Shown here in pieces: positions 47,117 through 58,985 of a stretch of 64,000 nucleotides of DNA. Origin of the DNA: JARRLC01 sp050290865 (GTDB taxonomy: Bacteria; Pseudomonadota; Alphaproteobacteria; Rhizobiales; Rhodomicrobiaceae); the NCBI GenBank assembly GCA_050290865.1, contig JBNKIW010000010.1, forward strand, positions 42,601 through 106,600. The letters are read 5' to 3'. The notes under the pieces are model-generated. The model worked only from the letters and a program-made list of their open reading frames with translations, had not been told where the DNA came from and did not search any database. The stretch's first letter is position 1, and every line of letters starts with the position of its first letter. The position numbers were made by a program, and so were the translations under genes.

Positions 47117-48397
47117 TCAGCGCACGCGCTTGAGTTTGCCGATGCCCATCACGTTCATCGCCGCCTTCTCGTAGAACGGCTCGCTCTCGCCGCGGCGCAT
47201 CTTGCGCAGGAAGTAGGTTTCGAACGCGATCTTCGCCATGTGCACCCACTTGCCGCTGGACGACCAGTTGACGTTGCGCGGCGGGATCTGCGGCTGTGCG
47301 ACGAACGCCACGCCCGAGTCACCGAAATCGGCGAGGCAGACGGCGTTCCAGGTCGCCTCATGCGTCGGCTCCTTGCCCCGCAGCAGCATACCGATATTGA
47401 GCGCGGTCGCCGTGACCATCGACTCGATCATGAAGCCGGTCTTCGGCACACCGCAGGGAACCGGGGTCGGGCCCGTCGGCGGAATGGCCACGCACACGCC
47501 GACCGAGAACACGTTCTTGAACGTCGGGTTGCGCTGATGCTTGTCGATGATGATGAAGCCACGCGGATTGCTCAGGCCCTCGACGCCACGCACGGCGCCG
47601 ATGCCGCGGAACGCCGGCAGCATCATGCCAAACCCGAAAGGCAGCTCGTGGTTCGCCTTCGTGCCGCCGCCCGTCTCTGCCATCTCCTCGATGAGCATCT
47701 TGCCGGGCTCGACTTTGGAGACCTTGGCGTTGTTGATCCACTTGATGTGGTGGTCGCGCATCTCGCTTTCGAGAATGCCCTTGGTGTCGCCCACGCCGTC
47801 GAGACCGAGATGGCCGATATACGGCTCGGAGGTCACGAAGGTCATCGGAACCTTGTCGCGGATCTTCCTGCGCCGCAGCGCGGTGTCGAGGATGAAGACG
47901 AACTCATAAGCCGGACCGAAGCAGGACGCCCCCTGCACGGCGCCGACGACGATCGGTGCGGGGTTTTTGCAGAATTCTTCAAACGCCGCGCCCGCCTTCT
48001 CGGCGTGATCCACATGGCAAATAGATTGCGTGTAACCGTCCGGTCCCAAACCCTCGATTTCGTCAAATGCCAGTTCCGGGCCGGTCGCAATAATGAGAAA
48101 ATCGTAATCGACGCGAGAGCCGTCTTCCAGTTCGAGGCAGTTTTCCGCCGCGTGCACCTTGCTGGCGGCGACGGCCTTGAAGGTGATGCCGCGCTTCTGG
48201 AAGGTGCGCGCCAGGTCGATCTCGACGTCCTTGCGCTGACGCCAGTTGACCGCAACCCACGGGTTAGACGGAACGAAGTGGTATTTCGCTTCCTTGGTGA
48301 CCACGGTCAGCTTGTCGCCTTTGCGAAGCTGATCCCGCATTTCATAGGCCATGATGACGCCGCCCAACCCGGCGCCAAGCACAACAACGTGCGCCAT
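47117..48397 (-). CDS. sqr: Sulfide:quinone oxidoreductase
   Basis: The 426-residue flavoprotein oxidizes sulfide and passes electrons to the quinone pool. The FAD motif VVVLGAGLGGVIMAYEM opens the protein. All three redox cysteines of the classical enzyme are present at expected positions: Cys127 (SICHVDHAEKA), Cys159 (GASCFGPAYEF) and Cys354 (NAVCLADFGDSGVAF). The segment VPKTGFMIESM and the C-terminal amphipathic membrane-binding region also match. It is a monocistronic unit with a strong hairpin after the stop. It indicates sulfide oxidation or detoxification. Confidence 0.88.
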   Translation of the reverse strand: MAHVVVLGAGLGGVIMAYEMRDQLRKGDKLTVVTKEAKYHFVPSNPWVAVNWRQRKDVEIDLARTFQKRGITFKAVAASKVHAAENCLELEDGSRVDYDFLIIATGPELAFDEIEGLGPDGYTQSICHVDHAEKAGAAFEEFCKNPAPIVVGAVQGASCFGPAYEFVFILDTALRRRKIRDKVPMTFVTSEPYIGHLGLDGVGDTKGILESEMRDHHIKWINNAKVSKVEPGKMLIEEMAETGGGTKANHELPFGFGMMLPAFRGIGAVRGVEGLSNPRGFIIIDKHQRNPTFKNVFSVGVCVAIPPTGPTPVPCGVPKTGFMIESMVTATALNIGMLLRGKEPTHEATWNAVCLADFGDSGVAFVAQPQIPPRNVNWSSSGKWVHMAKIAFETYFLRKMRRGESEPFYEKAAMNVMGIGKLKRVR

Positions 48398-48576
48398 TGG
48401 CTTTCTCTCCTTCTTGTGCCGTTTCCTCTGGAACCATTCGCCGTGGCCAGCCCCCTGGCCCGGATGAAGCCGTCAGTCTTTTTATTCACAAATTCTAATA
48501 TAGAACATTACGCCCGCCGGACCGCATTGGCAAGGCAAAGACATTTCGCGAAACGATTTTCTGAAGGAAATCCGGT

Positions 48577-50025
48577 TCACACCGGGGCGGGAAGAGGAGC
48601 AGGCCCTTCCTCGTCAGGCTCGGGCGCCTCTCCCCCCGGCTCGATCGCCCCCTTGGGAAACAGGCGGTCGCGCAGCGACACCACGGTACCGACGATGATC
48701 ATCGCCGGGCCGTCGAGACCGGCGGCCTGCGCCCGCGCGGCGACGGTTTCGAGCGTGCCGGTGACGATGCGCTGATTGGGGCGTGTTCCGTTATCGATGA
48801 TCGCCACCGGCATCTGCGGATCGGCGCCGCGGGCGATGAACTCCGCCATCAGGTCTGGCAGGCTGCTCAGCCCCATGAAAATGGCAACGGTCTGCCGCGG
48901 CTGCAGCATCGCGCCCCAGTCCATCGTCAGACGTCCGGTCTTGCCGTGGCCGGTCACGAAAATGCAGGCCTGGGCATGATCGCGGTGTGTCAGCGGGATG
49001 CCCGCATAGGCCGCGCAGCCATTCGCCGCCGTGACGCCCGGCACGACGGTGACGGGAATGCCCGCCGCGGCGCAGGCCTCGATCTCCTCGCCGCCGCGCC
49101 CGAACATGAAGGGATCGCCGCCCTTGAGCCGCAGCACGCGCTTGCCGTCCTTCGCGAGTGCCACCAGCCGCGCGGAAATCTCGTCCTGCGGCATGATGTG
49201 GTCCTGGGGCAGCTTGCCGACATAGATGCGCTCGGCGTCGCGGCGGACGAGGTTGAGGATGCCATGCGGGAGCAGGCGGTCGTAGAGGACGACGTCGGCG
49301 CGCTGCATGAGCCGCAGCGCCTTGAAAGTGAGGAGATCCGGGTCGCCCGGCCCGGTACCGACGAGATAGACCTCGCCCTGGGCGCTTTCGGGGGCGCCGT
49401 TGGTGAGCGCCTTTTCCAGCTCGGCCCTGGCCTCGTCCTCATGTCCGGCAAGAAAGCGGTCGGCGATAGGGCCTTCCAGAACACGCTCCCAGAAGCGGCG
49501 GCGCAGCACGCCGTCCTTGATCGAGGCGGCGAGACGGTTGCGATAGGTGCCCACGAGCGCCACCATGCGCCCGTAGGCGACGGGGATCGTGCTTTCCAGC
49601 CGCGCGCGGATCATCCGGGCGAAAACGGGCGAGGCGCCGCCGGTCGAGACGGCGATCACCAGCGGGTCGCGATCGACGATCGAGGGCATGAGGAAGTCGC
49701 AGAGTTCCGGCGAGTCGGCGACATTGACCGGCACGCGCGCGGCCCGCGCCATTTCACTCACCGCGCGGTCGGCCTGAGCGTCCTCCGATGCCGCGAAGAC
49801 GAGCACGCATCCGGCGATATCGGCGGACGTGATCGCGCGCGGCGCGTGCTGGAACGCGGCGTGCCCGGCGATGGTGCGGAAATCGTCGCCGAGTTGGGCT
49901 GCGAACACGGTCACGCGTGCCCCGGCCTTGAGCGCGTTTTCGGCCTTGCGCGCGGCGATGGTCCCGCCACCGGCGACGGCGACGCGCTTGTCCCTGGTCT
50001 GAAAGAAGATCGGCAGTTGGTCCAC
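48577..50025 (-). CDS. cysG: Siroheme synthase (multifunctional CysG)
   Basis: The 482-residue protein joins a precorrin-2 dehydrogenase/ferrochelatase half (VAVAGGGTIAARKAENALKA; DSPELCDFLMPSIVDRDPLV) to a uroporphyrinogen III methyltransferase half (VYLVGTGPGDPDLLTFKALR; RLKGGDPFMFGRGGEE; VVPGVTAANGCAAYAGIPLT). It makes siroheme, the cofactor of sulfite and nitrite reductases. A short acidic Pro-rich tail ends the protein. Siroheme would serve the assimilatory sulfite reductase downstream of CysH. Confidence 0.93.
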   Translation of the reverse strand: MDQLPIFFQTRDKRVAVAGGGTIAARKAENALKAGARVTVFAAQLGDDFRTIAGHAAFQHAPRAITSADIAGCVLVFAASEDAQADRAVSEMARAARVPVNVADSPELCDFLMPSIVDRDPLVIAVSTGGASPVFARMIRARLESTIPVAYGRMVALVGTYRNRLAASIKDGVLRRRFWERVLEGPIADRFLAGHEDEARAELEKALTNGAPESAQGEVYLVGTGPGDPDLLTFKALRLMQRADVVLYDRLLPHGILNLVRRDAERIYVGKLPQDHIMPQDEISARLVALAKDGKRVLRLKGGDPFMFGRGGEEIEACAAAGIPVTVVPGVTAANGCAAYAGIPLTHRDHAQACIFVTGHGKTGRLTMDWGAMLQPRQTVAIFMGLSSLPDLMAEFIARGADPQMPVAIIDNGTRPNQRIVTGTLETVAARAQAAGLDGPAMIIVGTVVSLRDRLFPKGAIEPGGEAPEPDEEGPAPLPAPV

Positions 50026-50180
50026 GGGTGTATCCTTGGGGACGAAGCTTGAGGATCAGCGCACCGGATGGACGGCATGGCCGGGGAGCGCAGTGAGCGG
50101 TTCTCCAGCGTATCCTACCCGTTCTCCGCCTAACTTCAACGGCCGGTACGCCAAGGGACGCCGGGTTCTCGCTGCCGCCC

Positions 50181-51650
50181 TTAACGTGCCGACTTCACAA
50201 AACGGCGGAATGCGCTGTTCCGCCGCAGGATGGTGCCCGCCGCGTTCATCAGAAGGTCGATGTCGTCGGCAGGCAGCGTGAAGCGTGTCGGGATGGCGTC
50301 GAGCTTCGCGCGCACATCTGCAGCGGGCATTTGATCGAAAGTCACCTTCACGACGTGGAAAGCGAGGTTCCGGCAGTTCCACGGTTCGTCGCTGGCCAGC
50401 AGTTCGCGCACATGTTCGGCGGGCAGCTTGCACCGCCATGCGATCAACTCGCGGTTCCAGGTCCGCAACTGAGCGGCAAAGGTGTCGTAAGTGGCGCGCA
50501 CATTGGAGTCCACCGCCGTGTCGGCGACAGCCTGGATGAGATCGGAGGCGTCTGTTGACACGCTTTTCGCCCAGGCGCCGCCCGGCGGCCGTCCGGCGTC
50601 CACGACGATGAACAGGAGCCGCTTCATCCTCACCGCTTCGCGCTCGGTCATCGGCTCGTAAGGCGTGGTCGCCCCGAGGCGCTCGATCAGCAGGCCGGAC
50701 AGGCCGAGATTGTCCGTCAGCCCGCCGTCGAGCAGCTTAACGTATTTCAGATCCTTCTTCTCGCGGTAGCGCCGCACGGCCTGGGCATTGGCGCGCAGCA
50801 CGGCGGGAGCGTTGGCGTTGGCGAGCGCGCGCTTCGCCCATTTGGGCGGGGCGTACTTGCAGCGGTCGGCATAGTTCGTCATCACGACCGGCGCGAAGAC
50901 GAGGGGGACGGCCGCCGACGCCGCCACCGCTTCCGACACCGGAAAGGTGTCGATATCGCTGCACAGGGCGGCGAATGTCGCGCGATTGAAAACGAAGGGC
51001 GTGCGGTTGTAGATGTCCGAGGCGTTGATCCATACCACCGGCCGTCTGCGGGCCAGGATGTCGCGATAGGTGGCATCATGGAACAGGTGCACATCGAGCC
51101 AGGACTGCAGGCCGGTCGAATCGTTCACGCCGCCGCTCGACAGACGCAGGAGGTTCATCGGTGAGACGGCGGAGGTGCGCAGCGAGGACTCCACATCCTG
51201 AGTGAGGAACTTCTCGCGGAAATCGTCGAGGACGGTGCGTCCCTTGAGGGCGAAATAGGCCGCTGTCACGGCCCCGCCGGAAACGGCCGAGACCAGATCG
51301 ACCTGCTCGATGAGCGTTGAATGGCGCCCCTCGCTCACGATTTTCGTCCGGCTCAACTCGCGCAGCACGCCGAAGGCAAATGCCGCCGCGCGCGTGCCGC
51401 CGCCCGAGAAGCTGAGGCCGACCGCGGTATCCTCGAAATTGCCGCCAAGCGCGGGCGGCTCGACGGTAGCCGAGGCGCTCGTAGCCTCGGCGAGGGCCGC
51501 GTTGATGGGGGCGTTGCGGATCGAGGTGCAACTGCCGGCAGCGGCCGCGGCACCCGCCGCCAGCACGAGCCGGGCCACGAGACACCAAACAGCGCGCCTG
51601 CGTGTCGGCGCGGCGGCGCCGTCAGCGCCCCCGTTTTTCCGTTCTGGCAT
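50181..51650 (-). CDS. Patatin-like phospholipase, probable exported or lipoprotein
   Basis: The 489-residue protein has a hydrophobic N-terminal export signal followed by AAAAGSCTSIRN, a poor but possible lipobox. The patatin domain shows the glycine-rich oxyanion loop LSFSGGGTRAAAFAFGVL, the nucleophile segment LVSAVSGGAVTAAYFAL and the Asp of the dyad in LLDGGLTDNLGLSGLL. Family members are lipid acyl hydrolases. ATG 51650 is chosen because AGAGGAAGA lies 9 bp upstream and the signal sequence then starts properly. Divergent from metH. Confidence 0.83.
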   Translation of the reverse strand: MPERKNGGADGAAAPTRRRAVWCLVARLVLAAGAAAAAGSCTSIRNAPINAALAEATSASATVEPPALGGNFEDTAVGLSFSGGGTRAAAFAFGVLRELSRTKIVSEGRHSTLIEQVDLVSAVSGGAVTAAYFALKGRTVLDDFREKFLTQDVESSLRTSAVSPMNLLRLSSGGVNDSTGLQSWLDVHLFHDATYRDILARRRPVVWINASDIYNRTPFVFNRATFAALCSDIDTFPVSEAVAASAAVPLVFAPVVMTNYADRCKYAPPKWAKRALANANAPAVLRANAQAVRRYREKKDLKYVKLLDGGLTDNLGLSGLLIERLGATTPYEPMTEREAVRMKRLLFIVVDAGRPPGGAWAKSVSTDASDLIQAVADTAVDSNVRATYDTFAAQLRTWNRELIAWRCKLPAEHVRELLASDEPWNCRNLAFHVVKVTFDQMPAADVRAKLDAIPTRFTLPADDIDLLMNAAGTILRRNSAFRRFVKSAR

Positions 51651-51977
51651 CGCTTGAGTCTTCCTCTGCCTCCACCCGGCCGTGCCCGGCAGCCCCTTGC
51701 TATCCTGGAGAATAGGGGGCGTCCAAAACACGGTCTCGGCATTTCGATGTCAATTTCCGCGCCGCGCGTTTTCAACCGCTACGCGCAGTCTTCACGTCAT
51801 TTCTCGCTGTGTAAGCGGCTCATATGGCAATTTTGTGGGGTGGTGGCCCGTGACGCACAGTCGAGGAAAGGGGTGATTGTCGGCGCTATGACGGTTATAA
51901 AGGCCGCGAGAAACCATAAGGGCCGCGGGCCAACAGGCCAGGCCACGGGGCAGGACGGATTACTGAATAGAGAGATC
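51651..51977. other. Divergent region between the patatin gene and metH
   Basis: About 330 bp without an independent gene. The metH frame is open through it and an alternative ATG lies at 51889, but no family similarity is encoded before 51978. No cobalamin, SAM or SAH riboswitch signature could be recognised by eye. Confidence 0.45.
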
Positions 51978-54653
<2,676 letters not shown>

Positions 54654-54850
54654 ACGGCCGGGTTCGCAGGTCTGGTGATTCGCCAAACCGTTCGCTCGGG
54701 TGGCGGGCTCAGCGCTGGCTGTATCGCCAGGACTGTGGCCGCTCATTTCTGCCACCCGTCCCGAAAGAACACTTCGCAGTTCACCCTCGCATCTTGCGGC
54801 GCGACGCCTTCGCGATTACACCAGTGCCAGACGGATGGAGGGCAAGACCA

Positions 54851-55171
54851 ATGATCGCGCTTTTGAATTTTATAACGCTGGTGATTACGCTCTATATGTG
54901 GGTGGTCATTATCAGCGTCATCATGTCGTGGCTCATCGCGTTTGACGTCATCAACCGGCGCAACCAGTTCGTATACATGATTGCCGACTCGATGCAGCGC
55001 CTCACCGAGCCCGCACTGAGACCCATACGCCGTGTGCTGCCGGACCTGGGCGGGCTGGATGTATCCCCGGTCGTCCTCTATCTCGTCCTCCTTTTCGTGC
55101 GTGACGTCATCGTCGGCGGGCCGAGCATGCTGGCGCCGGGCGGCGGGCTGCTGTGGCGGCTGTTTGCGTGA
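54851..55171 (+). CDS. YggT-family membrane protein
   Basis: The 106-residue protein has two hydrophobic regions (LLNFITLVITLYMWVVIISV and VVLYLVLLFVRDVI) and the family motif SMQRLTEPALRPIRRVLP followed by DLGGLDVSPVV. YggT proteins are small inner-membrane proteins of uncertain role. GGAGGG lies about 9 bp before ATG 54851. It overlaps the DUF167 gene, a frequent pairing. Confidence 0.88.
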   Translation: MIALLNFITLVITLYMWVVIISVIMSWLIAFDVINRRNQFVYMIADSMQRLTEPALRPIRRVLPDLGGLDVSPVVLYLVLLFVRDVIVGGPSMLAPGGGLLWRLFA

Positions 55172-55515
55172 CCAAGGGACGGGACGGTGGCCCTGCGCTT
55201 CCCGCCCGGGCGGTGGCGGAGGGGATCATTGTCGCCGTGCGCCTTACGCCGAAGGCATCGTCCGACGAGGTTCAGGGCGTGGAAGACACGCCCGACGGAC
55301 CGGTGCTCAAGGCCCGCGTCCGCGCCATTCCCGACAAGGGCAAGGCGAATCAGGCGGTCACCGTGCTGGTTGCAGAGTGGCTGGGCGAGCCGAAATCGCG
55401 CGCGGAGCTGGCGGCGGGCGGGAAGTCGCGCCTGAAGCACGTTCTTATACGTGGGGATGCGCGGGCGCTGATGAGCACACTCGGCGCGCGCGTGGCGGCG
55501 CTGTCACCCACATGA
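55168..55515 (+). CDS. DUF167 (YggU) family protein
   Basis: The 115-residue protein matches DUF167: VRLTPKASSDEVQGV, LKARVRAIPDKGKANQAVTV and the C-terminal SRLKHVLIRGDA. The function is unknown. The likely GTG start overlaps the yggT stop (GTGA), implying coupled translation; an in-frame GTG 15 bp earlier is the alternative. Confidence 0.85.
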   Translation: MTKGRDGGPALPARAVAEGIIVAVRLTPKASSDEVQGVEDTPDGPVLKARVRAIPDKGKANQAVTVLVAEWLGEPKSRAELAAGGKSRLKHVLIRGDARALMSTLGARVAALSPT

Positions 55516-55681
55516 GGTGGGAAGCCGTCGGCGCACGCGGTGCATCCTCAAAGACAGCGTCAAATTTTCTCTGGAAGCCTGACGCTTATACGAATCCTTC
55601 GCAACTGTGGCCAAATCCCCATAGTCTGAAGTCCGGCGGCTGAGTACCCTTGGGCGGTATTTGATTAGGGCATTTGGGGGT

Positions 55682-56539
55682 GTGAGGGTGTTGAAAGCTG
55701 TTGGGCGCGCGAGCGCGGCCGCGAGTCTGGCTGCCTTGGCCGGGTGTTCGAGCCTGCCTGAGCAGTCGGAGATGACGGGCGTCGATATCGTCGACATCAT
55801 CATGAATGTGCGTTGCGAGCTGAAAGAGGCACTCGCGCGATATCCCGCCAACCATGCCATCAACAACAAGTATATCGGCTACGGATTCACATTCACCTCG
55901 CTCGAAGACAATGTGGCGGCTGGTGGCGGAACGCTCGTTATCCCCATTGCCCATGGCAGTTTCACGATCGGCTTCGACGCGGGCGAGTCCCGTCATCGTG
56001 AGGGCGAAAAGACGGTCGACCTCGCCGAAAGGATCGGCAATGTGCGCAAGCTCGACTGTTCGCACACCAACCGCCTCGCTTCACACAAATATCCCGTTCT
56101 GGGCCGGATCGGCCTGACGGACGTCATCGACCGTTATGCGGCGCTCGACGCTCAGAACGGTCTGCGGGTCGGCGGCTATAAGAACAGTCTGTATTACTGG
56201 CTGGATGTCAATGCGGGGGTGAGGCCGAGCGTCAAGATCGTTCCGCTCAGTGGACATAACCGCGATTTCAGCGCCAATTTCACCGTCCACCGCAAAGATA
56301 CGCACAAGCTTCTCGTAACCATCTCGTCACCATCGAAACGGGTACCGACGCGTGTCGAGATCGTGAACTGGCCGGGTGGTGTTGCGCCGCAAGCCGGAGG
56401 ACCGGGGGAGAAATCCGGAGTGAGAGCGCCCGCCCCCGCGAAAGCCGTGCAACCGAGTGGCCGGGACAACGCGCTGCGCGATCTGCAATATGAGCGCAGC
56501 CTGAAGATTCAGCAGGATATCCTCGACAGGCTGAGATGA
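55682..56539 (+). CDS. Unknown lipoprotein
   Basis: I do not recognise this 285-residue protein. It has a signal peptide with lipobox LAGC followed by SSLPEQSEMTG. An early helix contains a Cys (NVRCELKEALARYPANHAIN); the next 180 residues look beta-rich, with alternating segments such as KYIGYGFTFTSLEDNVAAGG and SLYYWLDVNAGVRPSVKIVP; a Pro/Ala-rich linker and a charged helix end it. GTG 55682 follows a G-rich stretch; other GTG/TTG starts are close. It converges on the Roadblock operon, and whether it belongs with that system is open. Confidence 0.65.
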   Translation: MRVLKAVGRASAAASLAALAGCSSLPEQSEMTGVDIVDIIMNVRCELKEALARYPANHAINNKYIGYGFTFTSLEDNVAAGGGTLVIPIAHGSFTIGFDAGESRHREGEKTVDLAERIGNVRKLDCSHTNRLASHKYPVLGRIGLTDVIDRYAALDAQNGLRVGGYKNSLYYWLDVNAGVRPSVKIVPLSGHNRDFSANFTVHRKDTHKLLVTISSPSKRVPTRVEIVNWPGGVAPQAGGPGEKSGVRAPAPAKAVQPSGRDNALRDLQYERSLKIQQDILDRLR

Positions 56540-56611
56540 GGCGGGCGGGGGCGCGGCCTCGGCAGGTATCGGATATCTGCTCGGGAGCCGGGGAGACGCG
56601 CTGGCCAAGCC

Positions 56612-57259
56612 CTACCGCTCAACCCGCGCCTGCGCCGCCAGTGCCGTTTCGATCTTCGCCAGCGCCGGGTCGAGCGCCACGGCGGCAAGGCGCGTGTCAT
56701 TCGATGTCGCGGTCAGCGCCATTCTCTGGCCGTGCGTTGTGAACAGGCGGCACAGCGTGGTCGAATCGGCAGCGTCGCGGATCACGACGGCCAACGCGCC
56801 GCCGCGGTGGGCAGCGAACTGGTCGGCGGCATCGGTCAGGCGGGCGGTGGCCGCGGCCATGTCGTCGAAGTCCGGCGCCGCCCCCGCGGAGGCGACCACA
56901 AGGCCGTCCTCGTTGCTCAACAGGACCGAGCCGAAGCCGCCCACTTTCGTGACCAGTTCGAGCAACGGGGAGAGGTCGCGGCGTTGGCCGGCGCTGCTGA
57001 CCCGTGCCAGGTCGACCGACCGGCGTTCGCGTTCCACCAGCGGTGCCAGCACCTGTTCGATGGTGGATTTGAGGGTGTCGTCGTGATCCACCACGCCCGC
57101 GTTGAGCCGCTTCCAGTGTTGCAGGATCGCGGCCTGTTGCTCGGCCACGCCGCGCAGCCGGGTTCGTTCCTTTGAACCGCGCCAGAGGCCGGCAAGGTAG
57201 CCCGCGAGCAGCAGAAGAAACGCGGCGCCAAGGCCGATGAGGAGGGCGGGTATATTCAT
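56612..57259 (-). CDS. Membrane-anchored Roadblock/LC7-domain protein
   Basis: The 215-residue protein has an N-terminal membrane helix (IPALLIGLGAAFLLLLAGYL), then a basic and helical segment (to about residue 90). A Roadblock/LC7-type domain covers about 95-205: the opening LLELVTKVGGFGSVLLSNED followed by GLVVAS, and the closing LALTATSNDTRLAAVALDPA, fit the fold. Roadblock domains dimerize and regulate small GTPases or act as scaffolds. It overlaps the OmpA-domain gene by 4 bp and is the last gene of a four-gene operon that starts with a second, soluble Roadblock protein. Domain assignment is by pattern only. Confidence 0.65.
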   Translation of the reverse strand: MNIPALLIGLGAAFLLLLAGYLAGLWRGSKERTRLRGVAEQQAAILQHWKRLNAGVVDHDDTLKSTIEQVLAPLVERERRSVDLARVSSAGQRRDLSPLLELVTKVGGFGSVLLSNEDGLVVASAGAAPDFDDMAAATARLTDAADQFAAHRGGALAVVIRDAADSTTLCRLFTTHGQRMALTATSNDTRLAAVALDPALAKIETALAAQARVER

Positions 57260-57903
57260 GGATGCTCCGTGGCGCCGGTGGCGCTCTTGCAGGCGTTGAC
57301 ACCCTCGATTCTGACGTCGACGCGGCGATCCCGCGGGTCGATGTTCGTAGCGGCCCCCTCGGCGCCGGCGGCGCGCACGGTCATACGATCGGCGGGGATG
57401 CCGCTGCTAATGAGGAGCGCGGAGACGGACTTGGCGCGGGCGAAGCTGAGTACAAGGTTTATCGCCTCGGGGCCGAGGGCGTCGGCATGGCCTTCAATAA
57501 GCAGCTTGGCATCGGCATGCTTGGCGAGCCAGCGGCGTAGCCGGGCGATACCTGCGCGTAGCCGTTCGCGGTCCGCGTCCGTCCCGGTCAGCGGCACGGA
57601 TTCGGCCGTCTTGAACATCAGCGTCACGGGGTCGAAACAGGGTGGCGGCGCGGGTTTCGCAGGCACCTTGATGATTTTGGGCGGTGGCGCGGGCACCTTG
57701 ATGATTCGGGGTGGCGGTGCCTTTTCTCGTACCACGATGGTCACCGGCTTCTGCGCTATCACGGGCGGGGCCAGCCAGATCGAGCCGGAAACGACCGCCA
57801 GCGTGGTGCCCATGATGGCGAGCGCAGCGACGAGTAAGATGGGCGCGCCTTCGCCGGCCAGCGGCAGGGCGGGAGCGAAGGCGTCGGGAAGCTCGCCGTT
57901 CAT
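57256..57903 (-). CDS. Inner-membrane-anchored OmpA-family protein
   Basis: The 215-residue protein has a single membrane segment (APILLVAALAIMGTTLAVVS), a Pro/Lys-rich linker with a repeated IIKVPA motif (PPPRIIKVPAPPPKIIKVPA), and a C-terminal OmpA-like peptidoglycan-binding domain with LIEGHADALGPEAINLVLSF, ARAKSVSALLISSGI and NIDPRDRRVDVRIEG. The linker could cross the periplasm so the domain grips peptidoglycan. It overlaps both neighbours by 4 bp (ATGA), so it is translationally tied to the ODP-like and Roadblock genes. Confidence 0.78.
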   Translation of the reverse strand: MNGELPDAFAPALPLAGEGAPILLVAALAIMGTTLAVVSGSIWLAPPVIAQKPVTIVVREKAPPPRIIKVPAPPPKIIKVPAKPAPPPCFDPVTLMFKTAESVPLTGTDADRERLRAGIARLRRWLAKHADAKLLIEGHADALGPEAINLVLSFARAKSVSALLISSGIPADRMTVRAAGAEGAATNIDPRDRRVDVRIEGVNACKSATGATEHP

Positions 57904-58934
57904 GGCCACACTTTATCATCTCGTCGGCGCGACCATCTTGCCGGCTGGCTTGGCTGGACGTCTTCCGGGGGGCTGGGCTGGACTTGTTCCGGCTGGCTGG
58001 GCCGGAAGTGTTCTGGCGGGCCGGGTTGGATGTCCACGGGCGGACCGGGTTGGAGGTCTGCCAGCGGGTCGGCTTGGAGGTCTACCGGCGGGCCGGCTTG
58101 GACGTCTACCGGCGGACCGGGCAGGAAGTCTGCCGGCGGACCAGGCTCAAAGTCTGCCGGCGCGGCGAGCTGGATGTCTGCCGGCAGCTTGAACATCGGC
58201 GCAATCACGTCGATGCCGCAATCGAGGCTCGCGCACCAATCGATGAATCTCTTGACCATCGGCTTGCCGCTGAACAGCGCGCCATGCTGCGGGGCGATGA
58301 TGTCGATATCCAGCTTGCGCACCATGTCCGCCCAGGCGCTCATGGCTCGTCTGCTGGTCATGTAGCGGCGGTGGAAGCCTTCCATGTATTGCAGGTGCGC
58401 GTCGAAGTCGGTGACGTCGAAGTACTCCATGCCGAGCGAGGCGCCGAGGTCACCAGTGTAGAGGATCTTCGCAACCGGGTCGTAGAGCTGGAAGTTGCCC
58501 ACGCTGTGCAGGAAGTGCCCGGGCAGGGCGAACAGCTTCTCGCCACCCATTTCGAACGTCATGCCCTCGTCGGGGATGGGCAGCAGCCGGTGCTCAAGCA
58601 GGTGGTCCAGACCGAAATGCGGCACGAAGCGCTGCCACAGCGCGGAGATGTACGCTGTGGCATCGGTGGTCATCAGCCAGCCATTGACGGCCGCAACGAT
58701 GTCGGGGTCCTGGTGCGAAAGGAACAGGTACCGCAGCTTGCTGTTGCCGATGGCTGAGAAGGTCTTTGTCAGGACTCTGGAATAGACCTTATGCCCGCCG
58801 GGATCGAGCAGTATGGCCTCGCCATTGTGCACGATGAGGTGCTGGTTCGCTTGTACCGCGTTACCGACACTACTGGAATCCTCAAGCAGAATGTTACGGT
58901 GGGTGCCGTTGTCGAATAGCACTTTATCCGCCAT
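57900..58934 (-). CDS. Flavodiiron/ODP-like metallo-beta-lactamase-fold protein with repeat tail
   Basis: The 344-residue protein has an MBL-fold domain (about 1-250) most like flavodiiron proteins and oxygen-binding diiron (ODP) proteins. The six predicted metal ligands are visible: His74, Asp76 and Asp78 (SHQDPD), His143 (PGHFLHSVGN), Asp162 (YTGDLG) and His217 (APQHGALF). There is no flavodoxin domain. Residues 251-330 are ten octapeptide repeats of the form PxDhxPxP, ending in a basic tail. In known ODPs the diiron site binds oxygen. AAGGAG lies 6 bp before the ATG. It overlaps the OmpA-domain gene by 4 bp. Confidence 0.78.
   Translation of the reverse strand: MADKVLFDNGTHRNILLEDSSSVGNAVQANQHLIVHNGEAILLDPGGHKVYSRVLTKTFSAIGNSKLRYLFLSHQDPDIVAAVNGWLMTTDATAYISALWQRFVPHFGLDHLLEHRLLPIPDEGMTFEMGGEKLFALPGHFLHSVGNFQLYDPVAKILYTGDLGASLGMEYFDVTDFDAHLQYMEGFHRRYMTSRRAMSAWADMVRKLDIDIIAPQHGALFSGKPMVKRFIDWCASLDCGIDVIAPMFKLPADIQLAAPADFEPGPPADFLPGPPVDVQAGPPVDLQADPLADLQPGPPVDIQPGPPEHFRPSQPEQVQPSPPEDVQPSQPARWSRRRDDKVWP
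57945..58184 (-). repeat. 24-bp coding tandem repeat in the ODP-like gene
   Basis: About ten imperfect 24-bp units encode octapeptides such as PADFLPGP, PVDVQAGP, PVDIQPGP and PEDVQPSQ. The frame is maintained throughout. Copy number is likely to vary between strains. Confidence 0.8.
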
Positions 58935-58985
58935 GAGGAACTCCTTACAACCATGGGGCAAAAGGCGCAGGCTTCGTGAAGCTGC

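Noticed and set aside
57945..58184. CRISPR-like or intergenic tandem array
   Set aside because: The 24-bp periodicity lies inside an open reading frame, keeps the frame and encodes Pro-rich octapeptides.
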